Source: Sycon ciliatum
Lineage: Eukaryota > Porifera > Calcarea > Leucosolenida > Sycettidae
Direction: 5' to 3'
Length of the DNA stretch: 64,000 nt
Assembly: GCF_964019385.1 (NCBI RefSeq)
Contig: NC_088655.1
Coordinates: 5,992,337-6,056,336, forward strand
Every line of letters starts with the position of its first letter. Positions within the stretch are counted from its first letter, which is position 1. The position numbers and the translations under genes are program-made. The notes beneath the pieces are model-generated. The model searched no databases. It saw only the letters and a list, made by a program, of their open reading frames with translations, and was not told the DNA's origin. Positions 39,750 through 49,722 of the stretch are shown piece by piece.

Positions 39750-39977
39750 ATGGTCTCTGCGTACTGCCTTTGTCTCGTTTTGATTCTCCTGGGCACGTCA
39801 AACTCACAGTTGGGAGGAGAGCCACACGATAATGCCCACCCAGAGTCAATGATGTCCGTCGGCAGAGCGGTAGCTGCGGAGGTGTCGTCAGTTCCGCTCC
39901 GCAACGCTGCAGTCCCCGGGCTGCGTATGCCGGTAGTGGCAATGGGCACGGGTGGCTACGCCTTTTCTCCGTCGTAG
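39750..39977 (+). CDS. signal-peptide exon, aldo-keto reductase-like N-terminus, partial
   Basis: About 75 codons from an ATG. Residues 1-19 form a textbook signal peptide (VSAYCLCLVLILLGTSNSQ). After an Asn/Glu/His-rich linker comes VPLRNAAVPGLRMPVVAMGTGGY, which resembles the N-terminal beta strands of aldo-keto reductases, where MPxxGLGT is conserved. The frame ends at TAG shortly after YAFSPS, so a splice donor should lie before it; I could not choose one with confidence. No later exons were found within the window, and the copy at 26637 is disabled. It could be an orphaned exon carried by the duplication. The family assignment is tentative. Confidence 0.4.
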   Translation: MVSAYCLCLVLILLGTSNSQLGGEPHDNAHPESMMSVGRAVAAEVSSVPLRNAAVPGLRMPVVAMGTGGYAFSPS

Positions 39978-40019
39978 CACGGAGAGATATGGAATGACAG
40001 CACTGCCCAAAAGGTACAT

Positions 40020-40311
40020 TATGTATCTAATATTGACTGAGTACGAGGTCAATATAGAAAATAAAAGCCGAGTAAAAGACTGAGGGGAAGCCGAGGTCTT
40101 TTACGAGGTCTTTTATTTCCTATACTGACCAAGTACGAAGTCAATATTAGATTTATCACGACTGACCAAAGCATGTGTTCAATCGCTAAAAAGGAGTCAA
40201 ATATAAGCAGTCAATATAGGCCGAAGGAGTGAAATATGCAGGAATATTTGACTGCTTAGGTACGGCAAAAATCTATGTGAGTCAATACTAAGGGAGTGAT
40301 AATACAGTTTA
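40020..40311. mobile_element. fold-back/MITE element, first copy
   Basis: Starts TGTATCTAATATTGACT and ends GAGTCAATACTAAGGGAGTG. Internally GAGTAAAAGAC and GTCTTTTAC form a hairpin, and GTCAATAT motifs recur in both orientations. It is absent from duplication copy A, where CATTATAACAG is continuous. TTA or TAA flanks suggest a short T/A-rich target. Confidence 0.75.
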
Positions 40312-40369
40312 TAGGCCACACGGTCATAATAGTTTCCCTATGTTTTTAGCCAGCAAATTCCACAGTATG

Positions 40370-40749
40370 TATCTAATATTGACAGAGTACGAGGTCAATA
40401 TAGGAAATGAAAGCCGAGTAAAAGACCGGGGCGAAGCGGAGGTCTTTTACGAGGTTTATTTCCTATACTGACCAAGTACGAAGTCAATAAATTATTAGAT
40501 GTATCACGACAAACAGTCCGTATTTACCGAACGATAACCTCATGAATCCCGGTTTTATGATTGCACAACCGTTGCACCACCACCTACTGGTGCAGTGACA
40601 ATGCTGCACTAGGCACCGTTCAACTGCGCAGCCCCTAAGCAGTCAAATATAAGCAGTCAATATAGCCCTAAGGAGTGAAATATGCAGGAATATTTGACTG
40701 CTTAGGTATAGCGAAAATCAATGGGAGTCAATACTAAGGGAGTGATAAG
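40370..40749. mobile_element. fold-back/MITE element, second copy
   Basis: The same element as at 40020 with about 90 extra bases near 40510-40620. It is inserted only 60 bp further on and is also absent from copy A, where CAGTATGGTACAC is continuous. Confidence 0.75.
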
Positions 40750-40911
40750 GTACACCAGAGGGCGATAAAAACAAAACAAAACGGAGTCTGAAAAGTCAGG
40801 AAAGGAAAATATAAATCACCGAAAAAAAGGTTGGCCTTTCATACTTTGATTAGTCTTTCATACAGTCGTCACCAAAAGCAATCCGGCCAATGCCATGGAT
40901 ACAGTGCACTG

Positions 40912-43233
40912 CAGTCCATTCATCGGAAACTGGCCCTCTCGCTTTTGAAAGTCAGATTTGGGCCGAATTGAGGATCAAAAACCCACTTTAAATCTCAAAA
41001 ATCTGGGTTTGGGATCTGCTTCTCCATACATTTTGTCATGGCATACCTGCCCTAATTTTGTAAAACCTGGCTGAATTTCTATTTCCCTGTTCTTGGACTT
41101 TTCTGGCCTCAAATGTGGCAAGGAAGAATGATAAACTGCCAGCAAGAGGCTATGGCGGTGTTGCTACTCTTGTAGCTGACATATCGTTCATGTCCATGAA
41201 GCGCCGCTTCGACCTTGAGCGCTGTGGACTGGAGGCGGTTTGGCTCGAATTGCAGCCAGTGATCCTTCCCTCACTCCCCCTCATCATCTGCTCTGTTAAC
41301 AGACCCCCTGGAGACGGCATCTCCCAAGTCCAGGCATTTAGTGACCTCCTAGAGGACTGTCTGTTCAATATTAGCCTCCCCAATTCGGCGATTGTACTTG
41401 CAGGAGACTTGAATGCTCGCCACTCTGACTGGTCTCCTAGTGACACCACGAATCGTGCTGGAAAGGAGTTCCGTAACCTCTTCTCTTGTTTTGGCCTTGA
41501 GCAAATGGTGACATTCCCGACACACTTTACCCCCCATGGCTCAACATCGTGTATTGACGTTGTACTCACGGATCATCCTCACCTACTACTCTCTGTTACA
41601 TCTGTTGCTCCTCTTGGTGCATCTGACCACGCACAGATCCTCAGTCATTTCCTACTGCCTACTGATGCTGTTTACCGTGAGGAACCTGCTGCAAGCGGAT
41701 ATCTCGCTACTGCACCCCGAAGCCACTTCAGCAATGTTCTTGCAAAGCCGGAATATCCACCTCCCTTCAACTGACCCGCATCGTGCAGCAGGTGTGCCAG
41801 CATAGGGATAACAGAGCGCTTGCTGGCATTTGCTTCTTTGACTTGGCCAAGGCTTTTGATACCGTCTGGCATCGAGAACTTTTGGCAAAGCTCGAGCATG
41901 CATTCAGGGTACGCAAACAACCACTCTCCTGGCTGAAATCTTATCTCTCTGGGCGTTATCAGTACGTAACTGTGCTTGGCACATCCTCGGCTGCAGAGCC
42001 AGTATTGTCAGGCGTTCCTCAAGGATCAATTCTTGGTTCCCTACTATTCATAATTTACGTAAACGACTTACCTGCAGTCTTCCCTGGAACGTCTCTGTTT
42101 GCTGACGACACGACCCTTCTCACCGCATCAGCTTCCCTCACTGGCCTGAAAAGCAACTTGCGTGCTGGCATTCAGGAAGTTCTTTCCTGGATGTCGTCCT
42201 GGAGGGTGTCCCCAAATCTATCAAAAACAAAGATCATGCTCTTCCCGCCCCAGCCGGAGTTCACAGCCCTCATCCATGCCAACCTTCCAAATCCAATTGA
42301 CATAGTGTCTTCTCACAAACACCTTGGCATTGTGATTGACTCTGCACTCTCCTGGGTACCTCACATCGAATATATCTGAAAAAAACCAAGTAAATCCTTA
42401 GGAATTCTCTCCCCCCACTGCTCCTACCTCCCACTTTCTTGCAAGCTTCTTTTTTATATAGCCTACCTTCGCCCAATATTTGAATATGCAGATACGTCTT
42501 GGGTTGGGTTAACCTATTCCGCTGCTGCAAAGCTTGAAATACATCACAAGAAAATCCTTAAAATTCTCCTCCGTCAACCCCGCATGCTCTCATCATCCGC
42601 CCTTTATAAAATCGCTCACACAATCCCGTTATCACTTGGACGCAGTGCACACCTGGCTTCTCTTGTCCATTCTATTAAGCTTGAGTTGTGCCCACCTCAT
42701 CTCATGTGTTTTAATTGGTTCTCTTCTCTATGAACTAGAAACTCGCTCTTACTCCCTAAGTGTAACTCATCCACTCTTTTGCGCTCCCCTCTCTTTATTG
42801 CTTATTCTGTTTGGCTCACTCTACCCAGAGAAGTTAAGGACCTGACCTCACTCCGCCTGTTTAAGATATGTGCCGCCCCTTATTTACTACGACATACATA
42901 GCTCATTATCCGCATGTTCTTTGCGTCTCTGTGTTTTTCACTGTTTATATTTGTCATTATCTTTCTTTGCGGAGTTGTTGTTGCTGTTCATTTTGCTACT
43001 CTTTCTTTTTCCCTCCCCTTATTTCTATTTATCGCCGTGGTTGGCAATCACCCACTCTCGTAACATTGGCCGGTGTTTCCGCTGAGTCTTGAGATGTAAT
43101 AAATAAATAAATAAATAAATAAAAGGAGTAATTGCACTGGTCACAAAATGCAGGTACTGTTGTTTTCACGATATCTACAACTATGTGAAAGAGACACCAA
43201 AAAATAGGTTGCCAGTGTCCAATGAATGGACTG
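40912..43233. mobile_element. TIR transposon carrying a LINE remnant
   Basis: The left end CAGTCCATTCATCGGAAACT and the right end, reverse-complemented, CAGTCCATTCATTGGACACT, match at 18 of 20 positions and continue with GG. Duplication copy A lacks the whole segment. The interior is mainly a 5'-truncated, internally deleted LINE. No transposase was seen. The target duplication is unclear. Confidence 0.7.
41115..43122 (+). pseudogene. internally deleted LINE (endonuclease + partial RT)
   Basis: 41115-41774 encodes the C-terminal two thirds of an endonuclease (IVLAGDLNARHSDW, GASDHAQ). The frame then jumps near 41775 to mid-RT: GICFFDLAKAFDTVWH, GVPQGSILGSLLF, the catalytic LFADDTTLLT and KHLGIVIDSALSW. 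The linker and first RT motifs are deleted. After a stop near 42379, degraded C-terminal RT and 3' UTR continue to an AAAT tail at 43099-43122. The last ~480 bp match the fragment at 17174-17654. Jockey/CR1-like by motif style; the exact clade is uncertain. Confidence 0.8.
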
Positions 43234-43687
43234 TAGTGGCACTGGTAAGTGGTATGGTACGTGTTCACCGGCACACCGACAGTTCTTCATACAGTCAGTG
43301 GATGACATGGTACCTTGGTGGCATGCATGCATATACAGACAACCAGCACAGGACTGAACAGTCTGCGCTGTGTGACTCTGCCAAGCCTGCTGCTGCAGTC
43401 GAGTCGAGCTCAGCCCATGCACCATACAGCTGCCTGTAGTTTAGCATGGCATTGGCCAGATTTTGTTTTGGCGATGACTGAAGGTCTACATTGTGCCTTT
43501 CCTTAACTTGTGTACTAATATGACACCTGAGTAGGTATATAATAACCTCCTCAGCAGTGTACATGCGTTGTTGGCCAACATTACTGAGTTGATCCTGGTG
43601 ATGACCTGAGCAAGTTGATCAGTGACTGCAGACGTGTGTAGCAGTAGACATACACATACACTTACAAACTGATACGGTCACACCTGT

Positions 43688-43963
43688 ACTTTCACACACC
43701 TAAGAAAACAAACGTCTTTCACACACCTGAGAAAACAAACACCTTTCCCACACCTGAGAAAACAAACACCTTTCACACACCTGAGAAAGCAAACACCTTT
43801 CACACACTTGAGAAAACAAACACCTTTCACACACCTGAGAAAACAAACACCTTTCACACACCTGAGAAAACACACAACTTTCACACACCTGAGAAAACAA
43901 ACACCTTTCACACACCTGAGAAAACAAACACCTTTCACACACCTGAGAAAGCAAACACCTTAC
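43688..43963. repeat. 27-bp minisatellite, duplication copy B
   Basis: About ten units of CACACACCTGAGAAAACAAA plus CACCTTT, homologous to 28112-28408. Confidence 0.95.
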
Positions 43964-44099
43964 AGTGGATTTGAACGTTAGGACAGCCCATTACAGTCCT
44001 ATTGATTGTGGGTACATTTTAGTATGCGCGAACACTTAAAAATGCGGTCACGTGTGAAATGCGAAATGCGGACCGTGACTCTCTCCTGTGCCCCACAGA

Positions 44100-44222
44100 A
44101 CTGTGTTGCACTGATCTCAGCCTGACAAATGCAGACCCACAGACTGGGATACATGGGTTCCTGCACTGATCTCAGCCTGACCAATGCAAACACACTGACT
44201 GGGATATATGGGGTCCTGCACT
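44100..44222. repeat. two tandem ~62-bp units and a C run
   Basis: GCACTGATCTCAGCCTGAC, AATGCA and ACTGGGATA are repeated twice. A run of about 20 C follows at 44300-44318. Confidence 0.8.
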
Positions 44223-44341
44223 CTGATGTAATTGTATAATATTTGGACTGCAGGATCGTACATACATGTACATATCATACAGTTGTAAAGCGTAACCCCC
44301 TCCCCCCCCCCCCCCCCCTCTCGAGACATTTAAAAATGCCT

Positions 44342-44380
44342 CATTTCTCGTTGGCTGACGTAGGAAAGAAACGAGAAATG
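44342..44380 (+). other. hairpin with conserved loop, locus B, upstream of the DIRS-like gag
   Basis: Perfect 11-bp stem CATTTCTCGTT/AACGAGAAATG closing GGCTGACGTAGGAAAGA. It lies about 170 bp upstream of the gag ATG, where a promoter or 5' UTR structure of the element would be expected. Confidence 0.7.
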
Positions 44381-44550
44381 TAGTTCTTTTTTGTCTTTCT
44401 TTTGCATGACGTAACATTTGCTGCTCGCAAATGCGAGATATTAGGAGCATGCGCTCCGGCTGCGGCATTCTTTTTCTTCTTGCTTTGCAAGTGTAGTGTA
44501 TTTCTCATCCCGTTTGTTTTCAACGTACTTTCAGGATCCTTTTTAGGAAC

Positions 44551-45474
44551 ATGCCTCCCCGAAAAAGGACCCGCCGTGCTGCAAGCGCAGAACCCGCACG
44601 ACTGCAGCTGCAGGCTGACGCGCAGCAGAACGATGCGGCGGCGGCACGCCTGGAGGAGCAGGCAACTCGCATCAGGCTGCTCGAGGCCCAAATCGAGCTC
44701 GAAAGGGCCAGGGCCCCGGAATCCCCACGCGGCAGAGGTCGCAGACGGAGACGTTCTCCGTCATCGTCGTCGTCGTCGCCGTCGTCGTCGTCATCTAGGT
44801 CATCGTCGAGTGCCAGCAGTGCATCGCGGTCACCCAGCCCCAGGAGCCGGAGATCCAGGTCCAAAAAATCCAAAAAATCAAAAAGTTCCGGCAGGAAGGC
44901 TCGCCGTCATCGCCATCACTCGAGTGCTACGTCAACGGGCCCCAGTAAATGGAGGAACGTGGCGTATGAACACCAGCACTCAGTCAACGCCCGGCTCCAG
45001 GAGCGCCTGGAGAAAGTGCGGAAGGCACTAAAATCCGACCGGCTGAGGAGCGCAACGAAAAACCTAAAGAAAGGTGAGGACATTCTAGAGGACAGGCAAG
45101 AGTGGCTCGCCGTCGCCGATACCCATGGGGTAGAGGTGGCGAACAAATTTGTGGAGGGAGGGGGAATCCTCAGCATTGTGACCTCCGCCGAAAAGAGCAA
45201 GAGACTGAATGCGGCCGTGCAGTCCGTGGCCATGCAGCGGCCCTTTCGGGGGGGCATCCCATCCAGGTTCGGCAGGGGCGGGGTGGTCACCCCTAAAGCA
45301 GCCGCACGAGGGGCTGAGCAGCCACCACAACAGCAGTCACCTTCTGGGCCCAGCGAGGCACCAAGGACGCAACCGGGGAGAAACCCCATCCAGCCTGGCC
45401 CCAAAGTCTGCTTCCGTTGCGGCGAGCCAGGCCACTTCATCAATTTCTGCCAGAAGCCAGCCGCTCAGAAATAG
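44551..45474 (+). CDS. gag: DIRS-like Gag with SR-rich region and zinc knuckle
   Basis: 307 codons from ATG (MPPRKRTRRA). Residues ~20-55 form an Ala/Gln/Glu-rich coiled coil. About 58-130 is an Arg/Ser-rich tract (SPSSSSSSPSSSSSRSSSS) with Lys runs, resembling SR proteins. The middle is helical (RLQERLEKVRKALKS). A CCHC knuckle CFRCGEPGHFINFC lies near 287-300. It would bind element RNA and assemble particles. The next ORF overlaps it in the +2 frame, so a frameshift or re-initiation is likely. Confidence 0.8.
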   Translation: MPPRKRTRRAASAEPARLQLQADAQQNDAAAARLEEQATRIRLLEAQIELERARAPESPRGRGRRRRRSPSSSSSSPSSSSSRSSSSASSASRSPSPRSRRSRSKKSKKSKSSGRKARRHRHHSSATSTGPSKWRNVAYEHQHSVNARLQERLEKVRKALKSDRLRSATKNLKKGEDILEDRQEWLAVADTHGVEVANKFVEGGGILSIVTSAEKSKRLNAAVQSVAMQRPFRGGIPSRFGRGGVVTPKAAARGAEQPPQQQSPSGPSEAPRTQPGRNPIQPGPKVCFRCGEPGHFINFCQKPAAQK

Positions 45475-47530
45475 CTCTGAGGGCTGTGCGGACGGACTCC
45501 CCCCTGATGTAATAGATGATGAAGTGTATTCGGTGCTGAGTGTTGTTGACGAGGGGTGCGTGGCGGGCTTGTGTGAATCTGACGATCAAGGGGAACTAGA
45601 GGGGCAAGGGGTGGTGGTGGGCAGTTTAGCTAGGTGCAAGCCATTTTGGGAAACTATGGGGGCATCCGAATTTGTGCTAAGGATCATTTGTGAAGGGTAT
45701 CTACTCCCGTTCGTGCAGCTACCAAGGCCGAAAACTGTAAAAAATCACAGTAGCGCTCAGTGCCAATTTGATTTTGTCACAGATTCAATTAGAGACTTGA
45801 TGGAAAGAGGGTGCATAAAGGAGGTCAAGAGTGAGGAGGCAATGATTTGCAGCCCTTTAGGCGTGGTAAATAAGGGAAAAAAGTTAAGACTCATTTTGGA
45901 TTTGAGGTACGTCAATACTTATCTGGCGAAATTTAAATTCAAAATGGAGGACCTGAAAACAGTCGCAAGAGTCTACGAAAAGGGCGACTACGTGATTACT
46001 TTTGACCTGAAAAGCGGGTACCACCACATTGAAATTGCACAGGAGCATCAAAAGTACTTGGGGTTTAAGTGGTTTAATGCGGAGGGAACTATCACAACCT
46101 ATGTATTTTGCGTGTTACCGTTTGGCCTCTCCACGGCTCCTTATGTTTTCACAAAAGTGACACGTGTTTTACTGCGGCGTTGGAGGGAGTTGGGCATAAG
46201 ATGTCAGCTCTACATGGATGACGGGTCTGGTGGGCACTCTACTGTCGAAGGGGCAAAGGTGGTGGCAAAACAGATGAAAGCTGACCTCTTGAGAGCTGGG
46301 TTTGTGCCCAATGAACAAAAATCCCAGTGGGAGCCATCACAAACGGTCGAAATGCTAGGCATGCGCATTGACCTCAAAGAGGGTCGAATTTTTGCGACAG
46401 AGCGCAGAGTGGCGAGGCTTAAAGAGTGCCTAGCACGGCTGAGCGGTCTAGCAGCGCCACCCGCGAGGGAAGTGGCGAGGCTAGCCGGCTTCCTGTTGTC
46501 TATGTCGCTTGCGCTCGGGCCAATTTGCCGTCTGCGTACCAGGGCATTCTACAGCATGATATTGTCTAGGAGTTCTTGGTACGCCCCAGTGAAATGGCCG
46601 GATGCGGCAAGGTGCGATTTGGAATTTTGGAGCACGGTTTTTGAAGACTGGCACGGCCAACCATTTTGGAAAAACTGCCCAAAGGCAACGGTCCTGACCT
46701 GGTCCGATGCGAGCGACTCTGGCTGGGGCGGATTTTTAGTAGACGGCAGTGCAGTCGAGGTAGCCAGAGGAGAGTGGTCCAATGAGATTTTGAATGACCG
46801 AAGAAGCTCCACGTGGAGAGAATTGAGAGCAATCGCGTTGGTGCTTGAATCATTAGCACACAAACTAGAAGGAGGTATCTGCATTCACAGAAGCGATAAC
46901 CAGGCAGCTGTGCACATTATCCAGGTGGGCAGCAGAAGGGAGCATTTGCAAAGGGAGGCCATGCGAATCCTCCAGGTGTGCATGAAACACGGAATCCGCC
47001 TGATTGCCGAATGGGTTCCCAGAGAACAAAATGAATTGGCGGACTACTATTCGAAAATAGTTGACACAGATGATTGGCAGCTAAACCCGGCTGTTTTTGA
47101 ACAAATCGAGCGTTTGTGGGGTCCCCATACGCTAGATTGCTTTGCGAGTCTGAGGACGAAACAGTTAAAGCGTTTCTGTTCAAGGTGGTGGAATCCGGGA
47201 TGTTATGCGATCGATGCCTTTACGGTTGATTGGTCAATGGAAACGGTGTGGCTTACACCTCCGTTCCACCTAATACCCAGAGTTTTGAGTATGTTAAAAA
47301 TGTGCTGCGGCCATGGCACACTGGTTGTGCCTAAGTGGGTGTCAGCGGATTGGTGGCCAAAATTACATGGGAGGCAAAGCTGGAAACCATTTGTAAAAGG
47401 AGTTTTGGTGCTACCCCATGATGAAAACACATTTCTGGAAGGTACCTGCCCTTACAACTTGCTGGGGGGCAAGCAATATTATTCAGAAATGCTGGCTTTA
47501 AGAGTGTGCATGAAGAATAACTGTTGCTGA
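45209..47530 (+). CDS. pol: DIRS-like reverse transcriptase, RNase H and methyltransferase-like domain
   Basis: 773 codons in the open frame. The real start is probably later than the first ATG, which lies inside gag; RT-type sequence begins after about residue 90. RT motifs: CSPLGVVNKGKKLRLILDLR, YVITFDLKSGYHHIEI, LPFGLSTAPYVFTK and the catalytic YMDDG near 335. RNase H: LTWSDASDSGWGG near 497, STWRELRAI, HRSDNQAAVHI near 560, PREQNELADYYSK near 610. The tail has LTPPFHLIPRVL near 684, like the adenine-methyltransferase-related module of DIRS elements. It copies element RNA into DNA. No stops or frameshifts seen. Confidence 0.9.
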   Translation: MRPCSPWPCSGPFGGASHPGSAGAGWSPLKQPHEGLSSHHNSSHLLGPARHQGRNRGETPSSLAPKSASVAASQATSSISARSQPLRNSSEGCADGLPPDVIDDEVYSVLSVVDEGCVAGLCESDDQGELEGQGVVVGSLARCKPFWETMGASEFVLRIICEGYLLPFVQLPRPKTVKNHSSAQCQFDFVTDSIRDLMERGCIKEVKSEEAMICSPLGVVNKGKKLRLILDLRYVNTYLAKFKFKMEDLKTVARVYEKGDYVITFDLKSGYHHIEIAQEHQKYLGFKWFNAEGTITTYVFCVLPFGLSTAPYVFTKVTRVLLRRWRELGIRCQLYMDDGSGGHSTVEGAKVVAKQMKADLLRAGFVPNEQKSQWEPSQTVEMLGMRIDLKEGRIFATERRVARLKECLARLSGLAAPPAREVARLAGFLLSMSLALGPICRLRTRAFYSMILSRSSWYAPVKWPDAARCDLEFWSTVFEDWHGQPFWKNCPKATVLTWSDASDSGWGGFLVDGSAVEVARGEWSNEILNDRRSSTWRELRAIALVLESLAHKLEGGICIHRSDNQAAVHIIQVGSRREHLQREAMRILQVCMKHGIRLIAEWVPREQNELADYYSKIVDTDDWQLNPAVFEQIERLWGPHTLDCFASLRTKQLKRFCSRWWNPGCYAIDAFTVDWSMETVWLTPPFHLIPRVLSMLKMCCGHGTLVVPKWVSADWWPKLHGRQSWKPFVKGVLVLPHDENTFLEGTCPYNLLGGKQYYSEMLALRVCMKNNCC

Positions 47531-47849
47531 TTTGCGTACTGACACGATTGCTGTGGTTTTGTGGCGCGAGCACATGTGAGTGCACGGTGCACGAGGCATT
47601 GTCCTATGTTGGTGTTCAGGGAACACCATTGCCTGCAGGGCAGGAGGCAGATGCTGCTGACAATGTCATAATCCGCAGGGCGGATGGATGCTGCTGCTGG
47701 TGATGCCGATGACGATGTTGTAGCCCACAGGGCTGGCAGACGCTGCTGCTGATGCCGTTGTATAATGCTCTTCAAGTGATGCTGATAGCTGCTGCAGATG
47801 CTGAAGCCGACGCTAATGCTGATGACTCTGTTGACAGGCGCCTCACGTT
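47531..47849. other. spacer between DIRS-like ORFs with CTG/GATG repeats
   Basis: About 320 bp rich in GCTGCTGATG and GCAGGGCGGATG-type repeats, with no continuous frame joining RT to the recombinase. It may hold a promoter or intron, or simply be repeat expansion. Confidence 0.5.
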
Positions 47850-48845
47850 ATGATCTTGTGTTCATGCCTAGAGCTGAGGGCGGTTCAAGTGGAGCCAACC
47901 CAGGAGCTCGTGAACCTATCCAGGAAGATTCCAGAAGTCATGTTGGCGAGTAGGGCACCGGGAACAGTGACCAAGTATTTGTCGACATTTCAGCGCTGGC
48001 AAGAGTGGGCTAGCAGTCAAGAGATCCCGAGCGTACCAGCCGAGTCTTGGCACATATGTTTGTATGTCGTGAAGCTGCTCCAGGAGGCACGGACAGCGTC
48101 ACCAATAACATCCGCTATTTGCGCGTTGGCCTGGTCGCACAAGGTGCGAGGCCTACCGGACCCCACAGACAACGCACAGGTTCGGAACCTAGTCCAGGCC
48201 GCCAAACGACTGCTGGCGGCGCCGAAGAACCGGAAGAGGCCGATGACGAAGCAGATGCTAAACCAAGTTGCTACCAGGCTCTTGCGCAATGAATCACTGC
48301 AGAACTTGCAGACAGCGACTCTGATGACCGTTGGCTTCGCAGGGCTCTTGCGGTGGAACGACTTGTCAAACATATACGTCGACGAGATCGAAATCAAGGA
48401 AGATTACATGGCACTATTTCTCGAAGTGAGAAAAAATGATCAACTGCGCCAAGGTAACTGGGTGCTGCTGTCAAGATGGCATGGAGCAGTATGCCCAGTG
48501 GCTCTAACAGAGCGACTGCTGTCTAGAGGTGGCTACGAAGGCCACCAGAAGTTGTTCGGCTGTATTCGGCAAGGAAACGCTAGTCAAGTTGTCCGGGACC
48601 AGATGTCTTACAGCCGTGCCCGAGAGCTGATCCAGGACGCGCTGTGCCAAGCGAACTTCAACCCAAGCGCATTTGGGCTGCATAGCCTGCGTTCTGGGGG
48701 AGCATCGGTGGCCGCGGCAGCAGGAGTCCCGGATAGACTGATCCAACGTCAGGGCGGCTGGAGAAGCGAAACATCCATGCGGATGTACTTCAAGGAGTCA
48801 CTCTCAGCAATGCTCTCAGTGTCAAGGGCACTGGCCATCCATTAG
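47850..48845 (+). CDS. tyrosine recombinase of the DIRS-like element
   Basis: 331 codons from ATG (MILCSCLEL). The N-terminal SAM-like domain has ASRAPGTVTKYLSTFQRWQEW. The catalytic domain has the first Arg in FAGLLRWNDLS near 170, H-x-x-R in GLHSLRSGGAS near 275, GGWRSETSMRMYF near 302 with the nucleophile Tyr at about 313. R...HxxR...Y is complete. The enzyme would integrate a circular DNA intermediate without target duplication. It is separated from ORF2 by ~320 bp instead of the overlap common in the group. Confidence 0.88.
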   Translation: MILCSCLELRAVQVEPTQELVNLSRKIPEVMLASRAPGTVTKYLSTFQRWQEWASSQEIPSVPAESWHICLYVVKLLQEARTASPITSAICALAWSHKVRGLPDPTDNAQVRNLVQAAKRLLAAPKNRKRPMTKQMLNQVATRLLRNESLQNLQTATLMTVGFAGLLRWNDLSNIYVDEIEIKEDYMALFLEVRKNDQLRQGNWVLLSRWHGAVCPVALTERLLSRGGYEGHQKLFGCIRQGNASQVVRDQMSYSRARELIQDALCQANFNPSAFGLHSLRSGGASVAAAAGVPDRLIQRQGGWRSETSMRMYFKESLSAMLSVSRALAIH

Positions 48846-49130
48846 CTATGCTTTGCTGCTCTTGCTGTTGCTGCTGTCCCCGCAGAGGCTGTTTGTTGTT
48901 GCTGTGTGCGTGTGTACGTGGGTGTGCATGTGACTGAGGTGTGTTAGGGGTGGGAGCACGTATGGTGTGGCTGCACACAGGAGTGAGAAAGAGAGTAAAA
49001 AAGAAGCATAATCGTGTGGTGACGAGAAGTATAAAAAACAATTACGTGAGGCCAAAGTTGAAAAGAAACTTTTGTTGTTCAGTGCACAGTGGACATTATA
49101 TTGGTGGTGAGGTGAATCGGACTGAGCTCT

Positions 49131-49660
49131 GTCACTGGATGGTAAGGTCAGTGTGACTGAGATCCATCATCGGATGGTTAGATCAGTCTCACTGAGATCC
49201 GTCACTGGATGGTTAGGTCAGTGTCACTGAGATCCGTAACTGGATGGTTAGGTCAGTGTGACTGAGATCCGTTATTGGATGGTTAGGTCAGTGTGACTGA
49301 GATCCGTTACTGGATGTTAAGGTCAGTGTGACTGAGATCCGTTATTGGATGGTTAGGTCAGTGTGACTGAGATCCGTTATTGGATGGTTAGGTCAGTGTG
49401 ACTGAGATCCGTTACTGGATGGTTAGGTCAGGGTGACTGAGATCCGTTACTGGATGGTTAGGTCAGTGTCACTGAGATCCGTTATTGGATGGTTAGGTCA
49501 GTGTGACTGAGATCCGTTATTGGATGGTTAGGTCAGTGTGACTGAGATCCGTTATTGGATGGTTAGGTCAGGGTGACTGAGATCCGTTACTGGATGGTTA
49601 GGTCAGGGTGACTGAGATCCGTTATTGGATGGTTAGGTCAGTGTCACTGAGATCCGTTAC
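49131..49660. repeat. 35-bp minisatellite at the 3' side of the DIRS-like element
   Basis: About 15 units of GGTTAGGTCAGTGTGACTGA plus GATCCGTTATTGGAT. It could have expanded from the element's 3' end, but no single-copy ancestor was identified. Confidence 0.95.
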
Positions 49661-49722
49661 TGTGACAGAGGACAAACCAGTCCCAGCACTGTTGGGCGGA
49701 GATGAAATGGATAGTGCCAGCC

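Larger units (their letters stand above)
39697..43965. repeat. segmental duplication, copy B
   Basis: Same block order as copy A, enlarged by two fold-back elements (40020-40311, 40370-40749) and a TIR transposon carrying a LINE (40912-43233). The two copies lie about 13 kb apart in the same orientation. Confidence 0.9.
44342..49130 (+). mobile_element. DIRS-like tyrosine-recombinase retrotransposon
   Basis: Gag-like ORF, then RT-RNase H with a methyltransferase-like tail, then a tyrosine recombinase, and no DDE integrase: the defining gene set of the DIRS order. Borders are approximate because I could not recognise the split direct or inverted terminal repeats and the internal complementary region. 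All three ORFs are open, suggesting a young copy. A 35-bp minisatellite begins at its 3' side. Confidence 0.85.
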
